NCBI GenBank assembly: GCA_038373865.1
Contig: JAXGGA010003072.1
Span: 45,263 to 109,262, forward strand
Direction: 5' to 3'
Source: Uloborus plumipes
Taxonomy: Eukaryota > Arthropoda > Arachnida > Araneae > Uloboridae
Length of the DNA: 64,000 nt
The position numbers and the translations under genes are program-made. This document shows, piece after piece, positions 38,878 to 51,150 of the stretch (position 1 is its first letter; the number at the start of each line of letters is the position of its first letter). Under the pieces are notes generated by a model. It ran no database searches. It saw nothing but the letters and a program-made list of their open reading frames with translations, and had not been told where the DNA came from.

Positions 38878-40221
38878 TTGCGGGACTGATTATTCCGTAA
38901 TTGTCCTTTATTTTGCTCAGGAGTTGCTCATGCTCCCGAATATTTGATATAATATTAATGAAAGCAGAAATGTGTTAAATTACCCAAAGTCTTACTTGAA
39001 TCTGTTTCGCTTCAAATTCTCTTCTAAAAACAATAGAAAGAGTATTTTGTCTAGATAAGATTCTTAAAGCCTAGTTCCCATCATAAAATTACTCTTATTT
39101 CTTCTGAAAAAGAAGTGGACATTGCTTTGTACAGCAAAACGTCAAAAACATATAACATCTCACTAAACTCGATTTCTGGTTAGTTACGCTGTGGAAAAAA
39201 AGAGAGGGTTTTACATATGGCTCGTAATAAAGTCAAATCAATTTAGTTTTCAATTTAAGCTAACAAGTTACACAAACATTTTTTTAATCGATATATGACT
39301 GGTGTTCTTGAATGATATTCAGCTGAAACATTAATAAGTTTTGCTTTTTCATAGAAATCTTCTTTTCATTAAAATATCATTTAACTTTATTAGAGTTCAA
39401 AATAAGCTTATCGAATATGATTTTGGATGAACAAACTATCATTAGTTCTCAATCAAACAGCTATTGTTCAAAGTCCAATCTTCAAATAGTATTTTTCCAT
39501 TTTGAATTTTTTCGTGTGTGCTAATGATTTAAAAACCATTATATAACAACCATTTTACTTCCATCTGTTTAACTCAACATTTTCTATTCATCAATAAAAA
39601 TCAATTTCGGCATATTTAAATCCTTTTATGCTTGTTGTTTACTTGAAAAAAAAGCCTGTTTACGTGATGATTAAAAAAAGAAGACTTTTAAAAGCTTATT
39701 TTTCTAAGTAGTAGTTTGTATATAATAGATTTTATCCACATGGACGATTATTACTGAAAGTTTGGTTTATTTTCATTTTTGTTTGTCAAAATTTTTCTTA
39801 AAAGGCAAATTTTGAGAAAATGAGTTTTGACAAAAGCTCTTAAGTTAAAAAGTATTTCAAAGTACTGCTTAATATAACAAATCAAAAATGAACGAAACAT
39901 GACTATCACGACACTGCCACACTAAATGAACTGATGGGGAGTGTTTGAACTAATATTAATCAACTAATGAAGAAAATTTCGCTAGAGCTTCAGTTCTATT
40001 AAAATTTATTTTTGTCATTGATTTATTTTTACACCCGCTTTTATACGCCGCTTTGACCAGGCTTTAAAAATAATGTTACTTTATAGTATTGATGTTGAAA
40101 AATAAAAACAGAAGTCTAATTTGCTCTTTGAATGAAAAGCTATTTAAAAAAATGAATAAATAAACATTTCTCCCATTGTCAGCTTTCTTGAGAATTAGAA
40201 GAAACTTAGTTTTGGAAGTTA
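38878..40221. other. AT-rich DNA upstream of the receptor-like locus
   Basis: No coding sequence, inverted repeat or transposon end was recognised. Any promoter of the minus-strand receptor would be at its left side, but no element can be identified. Confidence 0.4.
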
Positions 40222-41528
40222 TGATTCTACGCTATTTGAATTCAGACGGCCGATTGAAAAACTTCATGTGAAACTGATTGTATTAATGTTATTGTATGCT
40301 TAAGCATTAAGGAATATTGTCTTTTATATGGACCACCCAATTAACTCACTACAACTATTTTATTTTAGCATTAATTGCTAAAAATAGTCATAAATGTATA
40401 CTCCCCTGGCCTGTCCAAATACTAGTTTTTATACGAAGTTGTTCGACGTTCAATTTTTGCTAACTTCGCATAATGTTTTATACCATAATCACACACGTAC
40501 ATTCACATAGAAATATATTTCATCAATAAACATTGTAAAAATAATTATTTCTATAATAAAAAAATACCCTTTTTCACGCACCTTAACAACAGTGTCACCC
40601 TCACCTGACGAACTTCAAAAACTGAAATTTAACTTAAAAAATGCAAAAGTATGACCTTGACTGCGAATAACTAGTGTAGTACTGAGTAAAGTTAACCTGT
40701 TAACCGGGGAATTAGCTATTGCTCAACTCGTTTCACAATGGGGACTTTTTTTTCGCAGCGATAAGTAATATCACACCTCAAATAATAAAAGAATATCGTT
40801 TTTAACTTATGATTTTTATTTATTTTGATAAAATATTTTATATTTGAAATATAATTCAAATGTATTCAATGTAAAACGCATTAATGGAACAAATTATAAT
40901 AATTATTTCGCATTATTGCTTGAAACAGTGCGGCATACACAAAGCAACACAGCAGTCAGGACACCAGAATCTCGATTCTCTCCTAATACCTTTGGAATAA
41001 CACACTTTGCATCTCCTGGTTACGTTTACTCTTGAATTTTCGGATGGTATATGGGTGATTCTACGCTATTTGAATTCAGACGGCCAATGGAAAAACTTCA
41101 TGTAAAACTGATTTTATTAATGTGTTTGTATGCTTAAGCATTATAGACTATTATCTTTTATATGGGAGCACCCAATTAATTCACTACAGTTATTTTATTT
41201 TAGCATTTATAGCTGAAAATAGTCATAAATGTATACTCCCCTGGCCTGTCCAAATACTAGTTTTTATAAACATGTTCGACGTTCAATTTTTGCTAACTTG
41301 GCATAATGTTTTTTGCCATAATCATCATACACTTACATTAACAGAGAAACATATTTCATCAGTAAACATTGAAAAAATATTTATTATTATTTTTAAAAAA
41401 TACATTTTTCATTGGGCCATATCAACAGTGTCACCCTCACCTGGCGAACTTCAAAGACTGAAATTTAGCATAAAAAATGCATAAGGATGATGTTGATTGC
41501 GAATAACCAGTGTAATACTGAGTAAAGT
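40222..41528. repeat. Direct duplication, about 470 bp, offset 832 bp
   Basis: About 40222-40692 and 41055-41528 are clearly the same sequence, from 'gattctacgctatttgaattc' to 'actgagtaaagtta', with scattered changes and small indels (roughly nine bases in ten agree by eye). The 360 bases between are unrelated. Neither copy encodes a recognisable protein and I see no inverted ends. Confidence 0.88.
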
Positions 41529-43188
41529 TAAAAGCAAGCTAAGAGGTTTTAAAAAAATTCGAATATTATTGCATCGGTTCTCGTTCAGTGGCGTAGGAAC
41601 TTGGTAAAAGTAGGGGGAGCTGAACGCAGTGCCGAATATTGGTGCTTCAGGGGGGAGGGGAGCGAGACTCACTTTGCCATCCGTTGTACACAAAAGTTTA
41701 ATTTTTGAAATCATAAATATTCAAACAAACTTGAAGTGAATGAAAAGAATTTAAAAACAAAACTAATATCTCTTTTCTCAAAAAGACAGCAAGTTTAAGT
41801 GCATACTTTCAGAGGCGTAGCAAGGGGTGAGCGAATCGGGCGACCGCCCAGGGCCTCGCCCCTCCCGGGGCCTCGCATCTCCACTTCGTCCCGAATTTTT
41901 CTCCATCCGAACTTTATTCCGACACAAAATTTAAGAAGCATTTCCGAATCATACAATTGAAATATTTCTATTTTTCGAGTAAAAAAATAAAAAAAAATTG
42001 AAGGGGGCCGATATGAACAGGGTTCGGCATCGTTTTGTGATGTTGAAGCTAAAAGAAACGCAGTTATATGCTATAACTCGTTGAAAGGAGATAAAGGGTT
42101 AAAGCGCGTTCTCTCTCTATCTTTGTTTCAGGGGTTTTACGAAATTAAAGGCCTAAAAACGCATTTTTAGTTAATGTTTGGTAATGTTAGTAGAAGAAAA
42201 AAGGTTTTAGGGCTCTGCAGGAATTTTTTTGGCATTGAGGCTCAAAAATGCTATTTTAAATTATCTTAGAATGGTCAGAAATTAGATAGCTATAGTTTCT
42301 AAAAACAAATTTTCAAATTTTCTTCTTAGAAGGAGTTAGATACAAATGACGGAAGTGGAGAAACCTCTACCAAAAATTGCTTGCAGTTTAAATTCCTAAA
42401 ATAACATTTTAGATCAATTGTTGTAGAAGAGGTAGATGAGCTTTCCTCCTAAAATTTTCGAAAATTGAAGCTGCAAAAATGCAATTTTTAGTTATTTTTC
42501 ATGACACTGGGGTGCAAAGGGGGATCAGATGCTCTCACTTGGAAATTTTCGATAACTAAGTGAACATTTAAGATCTCTTTGTTCTCGTTAAGGGGGTCAT
42601 GATCCCCTTTTGCTTCCGTGCTTGAAGTTTAATATTTCTTTTTGGCGTTTTTGGGAGAGGCCAGGGCAACTTCAGCTCACCCCTTACATTCACCTATCCT
42701 ATGAATTGATTGTTATGCATAAGAGTAACGAAGGATATTAATTACCGGAAATAAATATGTCCCATTTGAAAAGGGGGGGGGGGCGGCGAAAAGAACATAA
42801 GGGGCTAATAGAGGACATGCAATTTCTGTAGGAAAGAGAAAAGTGAATGTCATAGCTTTTAATTTCCAACCTGTAAGTCCCCCTCCATTTCACCAGTTTT
42901 TGCAAAGAAATGTTCTCAGTTTTTTTTTAAATTTAAAAACGATTTTGAGCGCAAAATTATTGCAAAACAATGTCAATAAGTGACTTTTTTTTTCAAGCAG
43001 TTATTTTTGAGCAAACGCCAACCGAATACCTACTTTTTAAAAATCTCTCCCGATTTGGGGGGGGGGGGCCTTGGCAACCTCCCTTATATATACCCTTCCT
43101 TGTGTATAAACAAGCAGTAGTGATGTAACGGAAAGTAGACTTCGCAGCTAGTTGGGGTTCCGTGATGGCATAGTCATAGATTCTCGAT

Positions 43189-43358
43189 CAGGCCCGTTAT
43201 TTCGAATTTCTCCAGGGGGGGGGAGTGCAAAGGGTGTATGCACAATATAAACTTTACCAAAACATGGCAAAAAAAAAAACCCGCCTACGAACATATAAAT
43301 ACATTGATTTCCCAAAGTCAGGGGGGGTTGGCCCCTCTGGACCTGAAGTGCGGGCCTG
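43189..43358. mobile_element. C-run hAT MITE family, copy 4
   Basis: The ends are CAGGCCCGTTATTTCG and AAGTGCGGGCCTG. The flanks TTCTCGAT (43181-43188) and ATCTCGAT (43359-43366) match at 7 of 8. It is about the same length (170 bp) and has the same ends and G-rich block as 27594-27766. Confidence 0.82.
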
Positions 43359-43379
43359 ATCTCGATCGAATCTGGACTA

Positions 43380-44060
43380 GCCTCTAGAACACCATTGCAT
43401 TGTTTTTAGATATTACCCACTGTAACTAAGTGAACGAGTTTTTTACACCCAGCACTAGAGTCACCAGTACGCCCATGAGGCCGGTCTCGAACCCCTAATC
43501 GGGCCAGGGGGACTATGTGTCACCATTTTTTTCCAAGGGCGATGCCATAGGGCCCTAAAACCAGACCAGAATCGAAAGCACGAATGCATTGTTTTTGGAA
43601 ATTGCCAACTGTAACTAAACGAACCATTTTTTCACACGCAGGGCCTGATTTACTAAAAAGGCCTAGTCTACATGGCCTGAAAACTGACTACGCCATGGCC
43701 TAAGTCCTCCACTTTTTAGGATCCCTCAAATAGTTAAAGTATTTTTAGCCAACCCATCTACTCAACCTTAGAATGAAATTGTAAGGCTGACTAGAATGGA
43801 ACCCTCAAAAAGAGTTACTTATTAAAAGTTCATTTAAACTAAGTCAGGCTTTGAAATCCTAGGGGCCCCCATGTTGGGCCAGGTGATTCAATTTTTTCAA
43901 ATATTTTGAAGGACGATGCCAGAAGGCCGCTGTTCGATTAGAATCTAAAGCACGAATGCACTGGTTTTAATTTCCAACTGTAACTTATCGAACGAGTTTT
44001 CTAACACTCGGAATATGATTTCTTAAAAGACCCGCGACACTCCACCCAGAGAGATCCTCC
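43380..44060. repeat. Three diverged tandem units
   Basis: The phrase 'gaatgcattgtttttgg...ccaactgtaactaa.cgaac.agttttt.acac' occurs near 43395, 43581 and 43953. Each copy is linked to 'gatgcca...ggcc' text. Spacing is uneven (about 185 and 370 bases), so one unit may have been lost or expanded. Confidence 0.6.
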
Positions 44061-44392
44061 TAAAAAAAATTCTCCAATATTTTGAGGAACAAGGAAATGT
44101 ATTTTTTGAACAAACTTATCAACAAAACCAGGAAAAGAATTCTTTATCTAAATTTATTTTCAGTGAAGTTTAGATAGTTATGTGTATGTGGCATGAGTAA
44201 AATAAAAATTGAATAACACTGAGGCCTATAGCCATGTAGGATGTAGGTGATTATGAGAAAAAGATATAAGATTGTGACTCAACGGTTATTTCTTCAAATT
44301 CTACAAGAGAAGGGGTCCCTGCAAAAGTGACTGACCTAGTGTCTCAAAATTTCTAAACCGAGATACAGTGTGTTAAAAAATCTGTATCTAAG

Positions 44393-44850
44393 CAAAAATC
44401 CACTAAACTTGCTCACTTTGAAACAGTATCTTCTATTTAAGCTCAAAACGTGGCAAAATTCTTCTACTATTTGGTACTATTGTTACAATTTGATTTTTTT
44501 AACCCCTTAAATCCGGCAGAGCTCGGAATAGACCTAAATCGCTATTTCGAAACCGAAAAAGTGTGACCAAATTTTGTATATTGGCCCTGCAGCCGCAGCG
44601 ACCAAAAGTTATGTTTTAATATCCGATTCCTCGATTTTTACTCTTCACTGATCCACATATGAGGGAAAAAATAGGGTCACACTTTTTCGGTTTTGAAATC
44701 CCGACTTGGGTCTATTCCCAGCTTTGTCGGATTTAAGGGGTTTAATTATTCAATATTCTAGCAGTAGTACCAAACAGTAGAAGAATTTTGCCGCATTTTG
44801 AAAACAAATAGAAGATGTTGTCTCAAAGCGCACGGTGGATTTTCGCCCAG
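44393..44850. mobile_element. Foldback with a TTAA MITE in its loop
   Basis: The left arm around 44393-44490 (TTCTTCTACTATTTGGTACT and flanks) is repeated inverted around 44765-44850 (AGTACCAAACAGTAGAAGAA). Exactly between the arms lies the TTAA-flanked element 44503-44741. No target duplication was placed for the outer repeat. Confidence 0.7.
44503..44741. mobile_element. TTAA-flanked palindromic MITE (CCCCTTAAATCCGG)
   Basis: The left CCCCTTAAATCCGGCAGAGC and right TTTGTCGGATTTAAGGGG are inverted, and inner arms include a shared GAAACCGAAAAAGTGTGACC. The flanks are TTAA (44499-44502) and TTAA (44742-44745). It is piggyBac-like by its duplication. Confidence 0.82.
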
Positions 44851-45715
44851 TATGTAACAGTGAGCGAGACCAAGCACAAACAATTTGCTAACTCTACATT
44901 TTATTCAGGCGCTTTTATTTGTTGATTCGTAAATATGAATCTTGAAACAATCAATAGAATTTCTTGATTTTAAGTCTTTGTCTTTTCTCCCGAAACAAAT
45001 CAACTGTGAAAAAAAGGTGCACTAATTTGGAAATCATCTAAAGCACAACCGATCTTTTACAGTGTAATACGAATAAAATTTAGAATGGAAAAGTATTTAT
45101 TTGCAGTTTTATAGTTTGAATTTATTTCATAGGTCATCAAAATACTGTGTCAAAAAATTGAATCAATCAAGCATTTCAAAGAAGTTCAAACTACCCCAAA
45201 ATATATGTAATTATTTCACATTGTATGTGTTTTACCTTAAATATATTTTTCAATGCATAATATTTTTATTTTTATGATTAACAACAAACACGAGAAGTTT
45301 GGTTTTTTTTTACATAGAATGATTGAATTGGATCTAGAATTAATCTCAAAATCGGGCCGAGAGGGGTGGGGGACAAAAAATGGGGAAGGGACTTGGGGCC
45401 TCGCAAAATTTGTTCGCCCACTCTTAATTTTGTTCTTGCTACGCCACTGGTGGTGATTCACTTTTCGACTCCAATTTTCTTTCCATGAAGTTTGTCTCCA
45501 ACTTTCAATAAAGTGAACGAAGAAAGAATCAAAAGCTTTAGTTTAGCTTTGCTCTGCGAGATTTGACTTGGATATGTTTTGGATTAAATATGTTTGAATG
45601 TATATTGTAATTTTTATGGAGAACAGATGCGAGAAAATTGATAAATTGCACAGAATAATTAAATAACGTTGTCTGTAGTTGGTATCAAAATCAATGGGGG
45701 GGGGGGCAGAGGCGG

Positions 45716-46380
45716 ACTGGCGGGCTGGCAGGTGCGCCCTCCGGCCTGTGCGCCTTTGGTTTTGTTTTAATTTTAAAGGTTTGAAAGCAACCCCTAATTG
45801 TTTGAATATTACCCCCACCCCCCCACTACCAGTGCGCCTTCAACTTTAGTTAATTACTTATTTTTTACTTTTTTCCCGTTTTGAAACATGTAAAGTAGTC
45901 AATAAGCGTTATCAGAAGGAGGTTCTTATTGTACCCCAGAAGTGATAGGTGGTCTTTAAGGGGGATCTCATCCAAAGTTAGCGCCCTCCGGTCTGTGCGT
46001 CCTTGCGCCGTGAACAAAGTCCCCCCCCCCCTTATTTTTTTAATCTTTTCGTTCGATGCACGGAAAGCAATCAATAAAAAATTGAAGATGGTTGTACTCA
46101 ATAATGTACCTGTTATAATTAACTTTTCTTTATTGCACCCCAGACGTGATAGGTTGTCGGAAAGGGGGATCTTTGCCAAAAAAAAAAAAAAACAGCTCCT
46201 TCCAGGTTGTACGCCCTTGCACCCTCGAACCTGTGGGCCTTCGTTTTTTTTTTCACCTTACTTTCGGAGGGTGTGAAACAAGGCAGTCCAGTCGAGGGGG
46301 TGGGATCTTAATCCAAAGTGAGCGCCCTCCGGCTTCTGTATCATTGCACCCTCGAATCTAGTTGACTTGGGTGCCCCCCC
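45716..46380. repeat. Tandem subrepeats of about 160-190 bp
   Basis: The phrases 'gcgccctccgg.ctgtgcg', 'cccagaagtgatagg...aagggggatctt' and 'ttgcaccctcgaa' recur about four times near the left end of the 45707 element. The overlapping open frames on both strands here repeat the same motifs and are not genes. Confidence 0.65.
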
Positions 46381-46446
46381 TCCTCCCCCTTTTTTTTAAA
46401 TACGAATGAAACAGTCTATAAAAGTTTGCTGCAGGAGATTATAAGG

Positions 46447-46990
46447 AATCTATATATATAAAGATGACGGGCTTTGTACGTTTGTAACCGCTGGCGAGAA
46501 GCCCCCGCAGCATCTACAGACCTAAAACTTGGCACAAAAATTCGAACGTATCCAGTAAAATGCACCTCGAAGGCCAAATTTTAAATTTCGAATTAGTTAC
46601 TTTTAAATTAATTAGTATCATTTTTGGTGTATCCGCCATAATTGAGGGGGGAAAACCTTTTCCCACCCCATAACATTATGCATCGCTGGAAAGGGGTTTT
46701 TTTTTTCTGAAAAAGAAAAGTTTTAGCACGTTTCAATCGTTAATTAGAACAGGAGATATTAATTAACTAAATTTAGTCAATTTTCAAGACCTAACTCTAT
46801 ACGCAAAACTGAAACACTAGAGCCATCTTCCATGCAAACTGCTCTTTCGTCTCTGAAGTTACATAGCGGTTTAAATTTGCGTATAGAGTTAAGCCTTGAA
46901 AAGTGACTAAATTTGAATAATTAATATTTGCTGTTACTTACTTAACTTAATGTATTTTTGATTTATTTGGCGAATTGTGTTTTAAATTTT
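46447..46990 (+). mobile_element. Helitron-like 5' end and a small foldback
   Basis: TCTATATATATAAAGATGAC followed by 'gctttgtacgtttgtaaccgc' resembles plus-strand Helitron 5' ends, but no CTAG-T 3' end follows. Within it, CAAGACCTAACTCTATACGC (about 46785-46804) is inverted at about 46878-46897, a small palindrome centred near 46840. Confidence 0.45.
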
Positions 46991-47043
46991 AACAAGACTT
47001 TTAGTGGATTTTAAAAGGTTGTGAAGCACATTTTAATTAAAGA

Positions 47044-48256
47044 CTAGCTGCGTGGCCCGGCGTTGCACGGGCTTTAATGTAGTGAATGCAGTTTGAGAAA
47101 ACTACTCGCCGCCAAGGCAGCTCGCCTTTAAAGTTGTGAGGAAAGTTTAAACGACGTACTCGCCGCCAAGGCGGCTCGCCTTTAAAGTACCAAGGAAAGT
47201 TTCAACAAACTACTCCCCGCTAAAGCGGCTCGCTAAAAAACCTTTCCTGCATCAAAAAGTCAATCGAGTTATTTGCACGTGCTTCCTCAGAAATAAAGAC
47301 AATGTCAAGTAGCGCATACTTAGCACTCTCCCTGAATAACAAATAAAATTCCTTAACAAAAGCAATTATTTCCAAACCGCTTTTTTCCTGTAAAATTAAT
47401 TGCAAAATCCTAAACGAAAAAGTTGTTTTAATATTTGGATCGCAGCCAAAAAAAGTCCCTGCTAAAAACAGCAATTGCAATTTTATTTTAAAACACATTT
47501 TCAGAATGGTACCAGAAAAAAAATATAAGTAATTAATTAGAATAAAAACAATTTTTAGAATTTTGCTGTAACACGTATTCAAAATGACAACGGAAAGAAA
47601 TAACACCCTTTAATTTTAAAAAGTTCAATAATTTAATTAACGTTGTAATTTAAAATGGCAACGGAAAGAAATAAATGTCTTGGAATTTTAAATAGTTCAA
47701 TAATTTAATTAACGTTTCAATTCAAAATGGCAACGGAAAGAATTAAATGTCTTGGAATTCTATAAGTAGTTCAATAATTTAATTAACGTTTTAATTCAAA
47801 ATGGCAACGGCAAGAAAAAATATCTTGGAATCTTAAATAGTTCAATAATTTAACTAACGTGTTTATTCAAAATGGCAACGGAAAGAGATAAATGTCTTGG
47901 AATTTTTAAGAGTTCAAAAATTTAATTAACTTTTTGATTCAAAATGGCAACGGAAAGAAATAAAAGTCTTGGAATTTTAAATAGTTCAAGAAATTTAATT
48001 AAAGTTTTTATTCAAAATGGCAACGAAAAGGAATAAATGTCTTGGAATTTTAAAAAGTGCAAAAATTTAATTAACGTTGAAATTAGTATCTCAGCTAATT
48101 GACGTCGTAGAATTACGCGCTTGGTCTTATTGTCTTCCTTAGAAAATTTTGAATCAAATGGTACCTCGTTCGATTCTCAAGTCTCAGCGGTTCTTGAGGA
48201 GTTCAAGCTTCAGACGGACAGACAGACGCGGGCAGATTTTAATAGTATTAACTAGA
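47044..48256 (-). mobile_element. Nonautonomous Helitron, minus strand, with internal minisatellite
   Basis: On the minus strand it starts TCTAGTTAATACTATTAAAA (48256) and ends with the hairpin CCCGTGCAACGCCGGG and CTAG followed by T (47044). The 3' part has three copies of a 'gccgccaaggcggctcgcctttaaag' unit of about 65 bp. No Rep/helicase frame is visible; the open frame at 47220-47606 is AT-rich and unrecognised. Confidence 0.78.
47575..48090. repeat. Minisatellite, about 7 x 73 bp
   Basis: Seven units contain AAAATGGCAACGG (near 47580, 47653, 47727, 47801, 47870, 47941 and 48016), each followed by 'aagaaataaatgtcttgg' and 'agttcaataatttaattaacg'. The unit length varies by a few bases. 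The array lies inside the Helitron. Confidence 0.88.
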
Positions 48257-48756
48257 GGAAACGGTAGTTATTGGCCCCCATATACCAGTGAAGATAATGT
48301 GACAGGAGCAAAAATTGGAATAACTCCTCTAAAAACTCCTCTAAATTTGTGTACGCCACCTATTTCAAACAAAACTACTCATTATAGCAAATTTATCGAT
48401 AATTACCGACAAAATACGCGAAAAAGTAGAGACAATTTCTTAATAAGACAGACAAAAAAAAACATTCTTCATTATTTCTGAGAGTTATAGAACAGCGATT
48501 AAAAACAATGAACAAGAAAAGCAGCGAAAAGAAATGGAATGGACAAGCAGCCGTACAGAAAGAAAATGCTTTAAAGAAGACTAAGAAGACAAATAAAGAT
48601 AAGTCAAAAAATAGAAAAGTGAAAGATGAAGAAAGATATTAAATGCTATAATGTTTAAATATACTTAATGAATGGAAAATATATTCAAATAACCTTATAA
48701 TACCTTCATATAATGGTATATTATAGTCATGTAAAGGTATAATATTTTCATATATA

Positions 48757-49407
48757 CAGGGTGTCCACTCCAATCGTGGACCAATAGCTAATTTCTAAAC
48801 CGTTAGAGATAAGCATATAGTTTATTTAGGAAAAAATCTCCAAATTACGAAAGGAATTTTGGGTCTGTTCAATGTTTTTCAAAAAATCAAATTTTGAAAG
48901 AGTTACGAAATTTAAATTTTTATACAGCCCCCCAGTCCTATCAATCATATTTAGTAAAACATTCTTGACACTGTAACGTTTAAAACAAAAAAAGAATCAC
49001 TCTTCTACCACAAAAATTGACCGAGTTATGACGTTTTGAAAAATCAAGATTTTGCATTATTTCATGACGTCATCGAGAGATTGCGTAAGGGACCGTATGC
49101 GAAATCCTTCAAAATCTTGATTTTTCAAAACGTCATAACTCGGTCAATTTTTGTGGTAGAAGAGTGATTTTTTTTTTGTTTTAAACGTTACAGCGACAAG
49201 AATGTTTTACTAAATATGATTGATAGGACTGGGGGGCTGTATAAAAATTTAAATTTCGTAACTCTTTCAAAATTTGATTTTTTGAAAAACATTGAATAGA
49301 CCCAAAATTCCTTTCGTAATTTGGAGATTTTTTCCTAAATAAACTATATGCTTATCTCTAACGGTTTAGAAATTAGCTATTGGTCCACGATTGGAGTGGA
49401 CACCCTG
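48757..49407. mobile_element. Near-perfect palindromic element, about 650 bp
   Basis: CAGGGTGTCCACTCCAATCG at the left is mirrored at the right. The arms are almost identical for about 290 bases, with a short spacer near 49060-49095. TA flanks both ends and the insertion lies in a TATATA stretch. The CAGGGTGTCC end is typical of mariner-type foldback MITEs in arthropods. No coding sequence is present. Confidence 0.92.
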
Positions 49408-50138
49408 TATATATGAATAATTCAGTATAACATTGAATGCTTACATGGCCAATAACTATAATAAGGTGGCATTTAGACCCAATTTAGACTTAATAATTTT
49501 TTTCTGCAAAAAAATTTTTAATCAGGAAACTCCAACTTCAAATTGGCACTTTTCTAAATATTGGCTCTTTTAACACAATGAGGAGGGCTCGCAAATTATG
49601 AAAATTATTTTTTTTTTTTCAAACTTCCGAATTCACATGACTTATCTGACTAATGAGAGACAAGTTTGGAAAGGTATACTAGCATTGGTTTTGGATGGTT
49701 AAACTCATAACAGTTAGGTCAGATTCTTAATTCGTTTAAGAATACAGAATCTAGAATTTTTAAAAGCTTTTTGAGACAGAAATCACAAATAAGAAATGCA
49801 AGTTTTGTTAAGCACCAGAGAACAAAGAAATTGTAGCTAAAGAAGTAACTTTAATTGTTTAAGGAAAATAAACGCGTTTAAAATATAGCGAGATGTATTA
49901 CTGTGAACAGAAATTTTTATTTATTGGTGTATTATTTTAAAAGATTTTATCTTTTTAGCCTTAAATCAATTTAATGGTTTTATCTAGATTTTGCTTTTCT
50001 TATTATTTACGCTTTATTGGAGATCCTGCATGAGAGTAAGTAAAAAATTTCCGTAAAACATTTCAGAATGTAACACGCTGGTAAAAAATATAACTTTCAT
50101 TGAGAAATGAGAGGAATAAACATCGTCATTGTATATTA

Positions 50139-50619
50139 CTAGCTGTTTTCTCAGGCATTGCACGGTCTACCGTGAAAATAAAGTTTTGCCAGGAGACGCA
50201 TGTTCACTAATCAGGCTCAAATAAAAGAAAAAAAAAATGTGTTCAATTTCACGCCAAAGTGAAGGAATAGCTATTTCAAAATTTAAATTGAGACCTTTTT
50301 TAAACACACCTATTTCCCCCTCCATATGAAATTTCTGAGTATTGAAAATCCTTTGTGACGAATTTGGCAAAGATCCGACGGAAACTTATTGTTGTTATTT
50401 CCACAGTATAATCCTATGAAACTCGCTAACAGGCAGTATGACTCAAAATTTAAGTTTATACCTCTTTGGATTTTTTTTTGAGTTCTGATGTTCCAAAAAT
50501 CTTCAATGTGAATTTCTGAGCAGCAAAGGACTTTAGTACGAAATTTGGTGCAAACTGTGGATTTGTATAAGAAGCATACACACCCACACCCAAATATTCA
50601 CACCCATTTATTATGCAGG
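50139..50619 (-). mobile_element. Helitron-like piece, minus strand
   Basis: On the minus strand it ends ...CCGTGCAATGCCTGAG then CTAG followed by T (50139). The 5' end is less certain, near 'cccatttattatgcagg'. It resembles arthropod Helitron relics by its 3' hairpin and CTAG only. Confidence 0.5.
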
Positions 50620-50642
50620 TTTAACTTATAATTTAACTACGG

Positions 50643-50970
50643 TATACTCCTACTTATCCGCGCAATTGGGTGACACGGGTATCACGGATAACGAAAAAAG
50701 GCTAAAAATAAGTGATAAAAATTGTGTTTTGCTTAAAATTAATCGTATTGTGTATAAAAAGTGTTACAAACAATGAAGATAGGAATAGGATTACACATTT
50801 GTCTTGTAAGTTCTGAAGCATATACAATCTGTAAAGGAATAGTAGTTGCGATAACGCCCAGGTGAAACAATTTATTCGATAAAGCACTCTTCTGTAACAT
50901 AGATTATACCAAACTTAATTTTGCAGTAAGAGGGGGGGAAAAAAAACGAGACCCTTGCGGATAATTCCCG
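50643..50970. mobile_element. Tigger/pogo-like fragment
   Basis: The left end TACGGTATACTCCTACTTATCC is a diverged 'cagtaaactcccgattatcc' end. A partial inverted counterpart ('cggataattcccgc') occurs near 50959, but the outer right end is missing. No transposase is present. Confidence 0.5.
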
Positions 50971-51150
50971 CAGAAAATTTGTGTGTGGAAGGGGGGGGGG
51001 TGCTATTTTGAAGTGCGCCCTTTGGAGGTTTGGGTTAGCGCCCTTATGGGGGAGCCAGTCCGCCCCTGGGGGGGGGGCAACTTAGAGCGTCGCAAAATTT
51101 ATAAGCCCACTCTTAATTTTGCTCTCGTCTTCTTGCAACGTCACTCCTTT

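Larger units (their letters stand above)
41810..45449. mobile_element. hAT-type element, 3.6 kb (CAGAGGCGTAGCAAG)
   Basis: CAGAGGCGTAGCAAG at the left pairs with CTTGCTACGCCACTG at the right (one mismatch), and both ends carry 'gggcctcgc' and 'gcgaacaa/ttgttcgcc'-like phrases. The flanks do not match, so the duplication has decayed or one end belongs to another copy. It contains decayed repeats and nested elements but no recognised transposase. A relative of its right end occurs at 51078-51150. Confidence 0.6.
45707..51068. mobile_element. Large hAT-type element inserted into a G run
   Basis: CAGAGGCGGACTGGC at the left and GCCAGTCCGCCCCTG at the right are inverted ends. Eleven G's precede the left end and at least eight follow the right end, consistent with an 8-G target duplication. 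Both ends carry 'gtgcgccctccgg'-type text. It hosts tandem repeats, Helitron pieces and a palindrome, but no recognised transposase. Confidence 0.75.

Noticed and set aside
41587..41620. CAGTGGCGTAGGAACTTGG, a hAT-style left end
   Set aside because: No matching right end in the window; left as a one-sided relic.
45865..46361. Overlapping frames on both strands with similar peptides
   Set aside because: Products of the tandem subrepeats at the end of the 45707 element.
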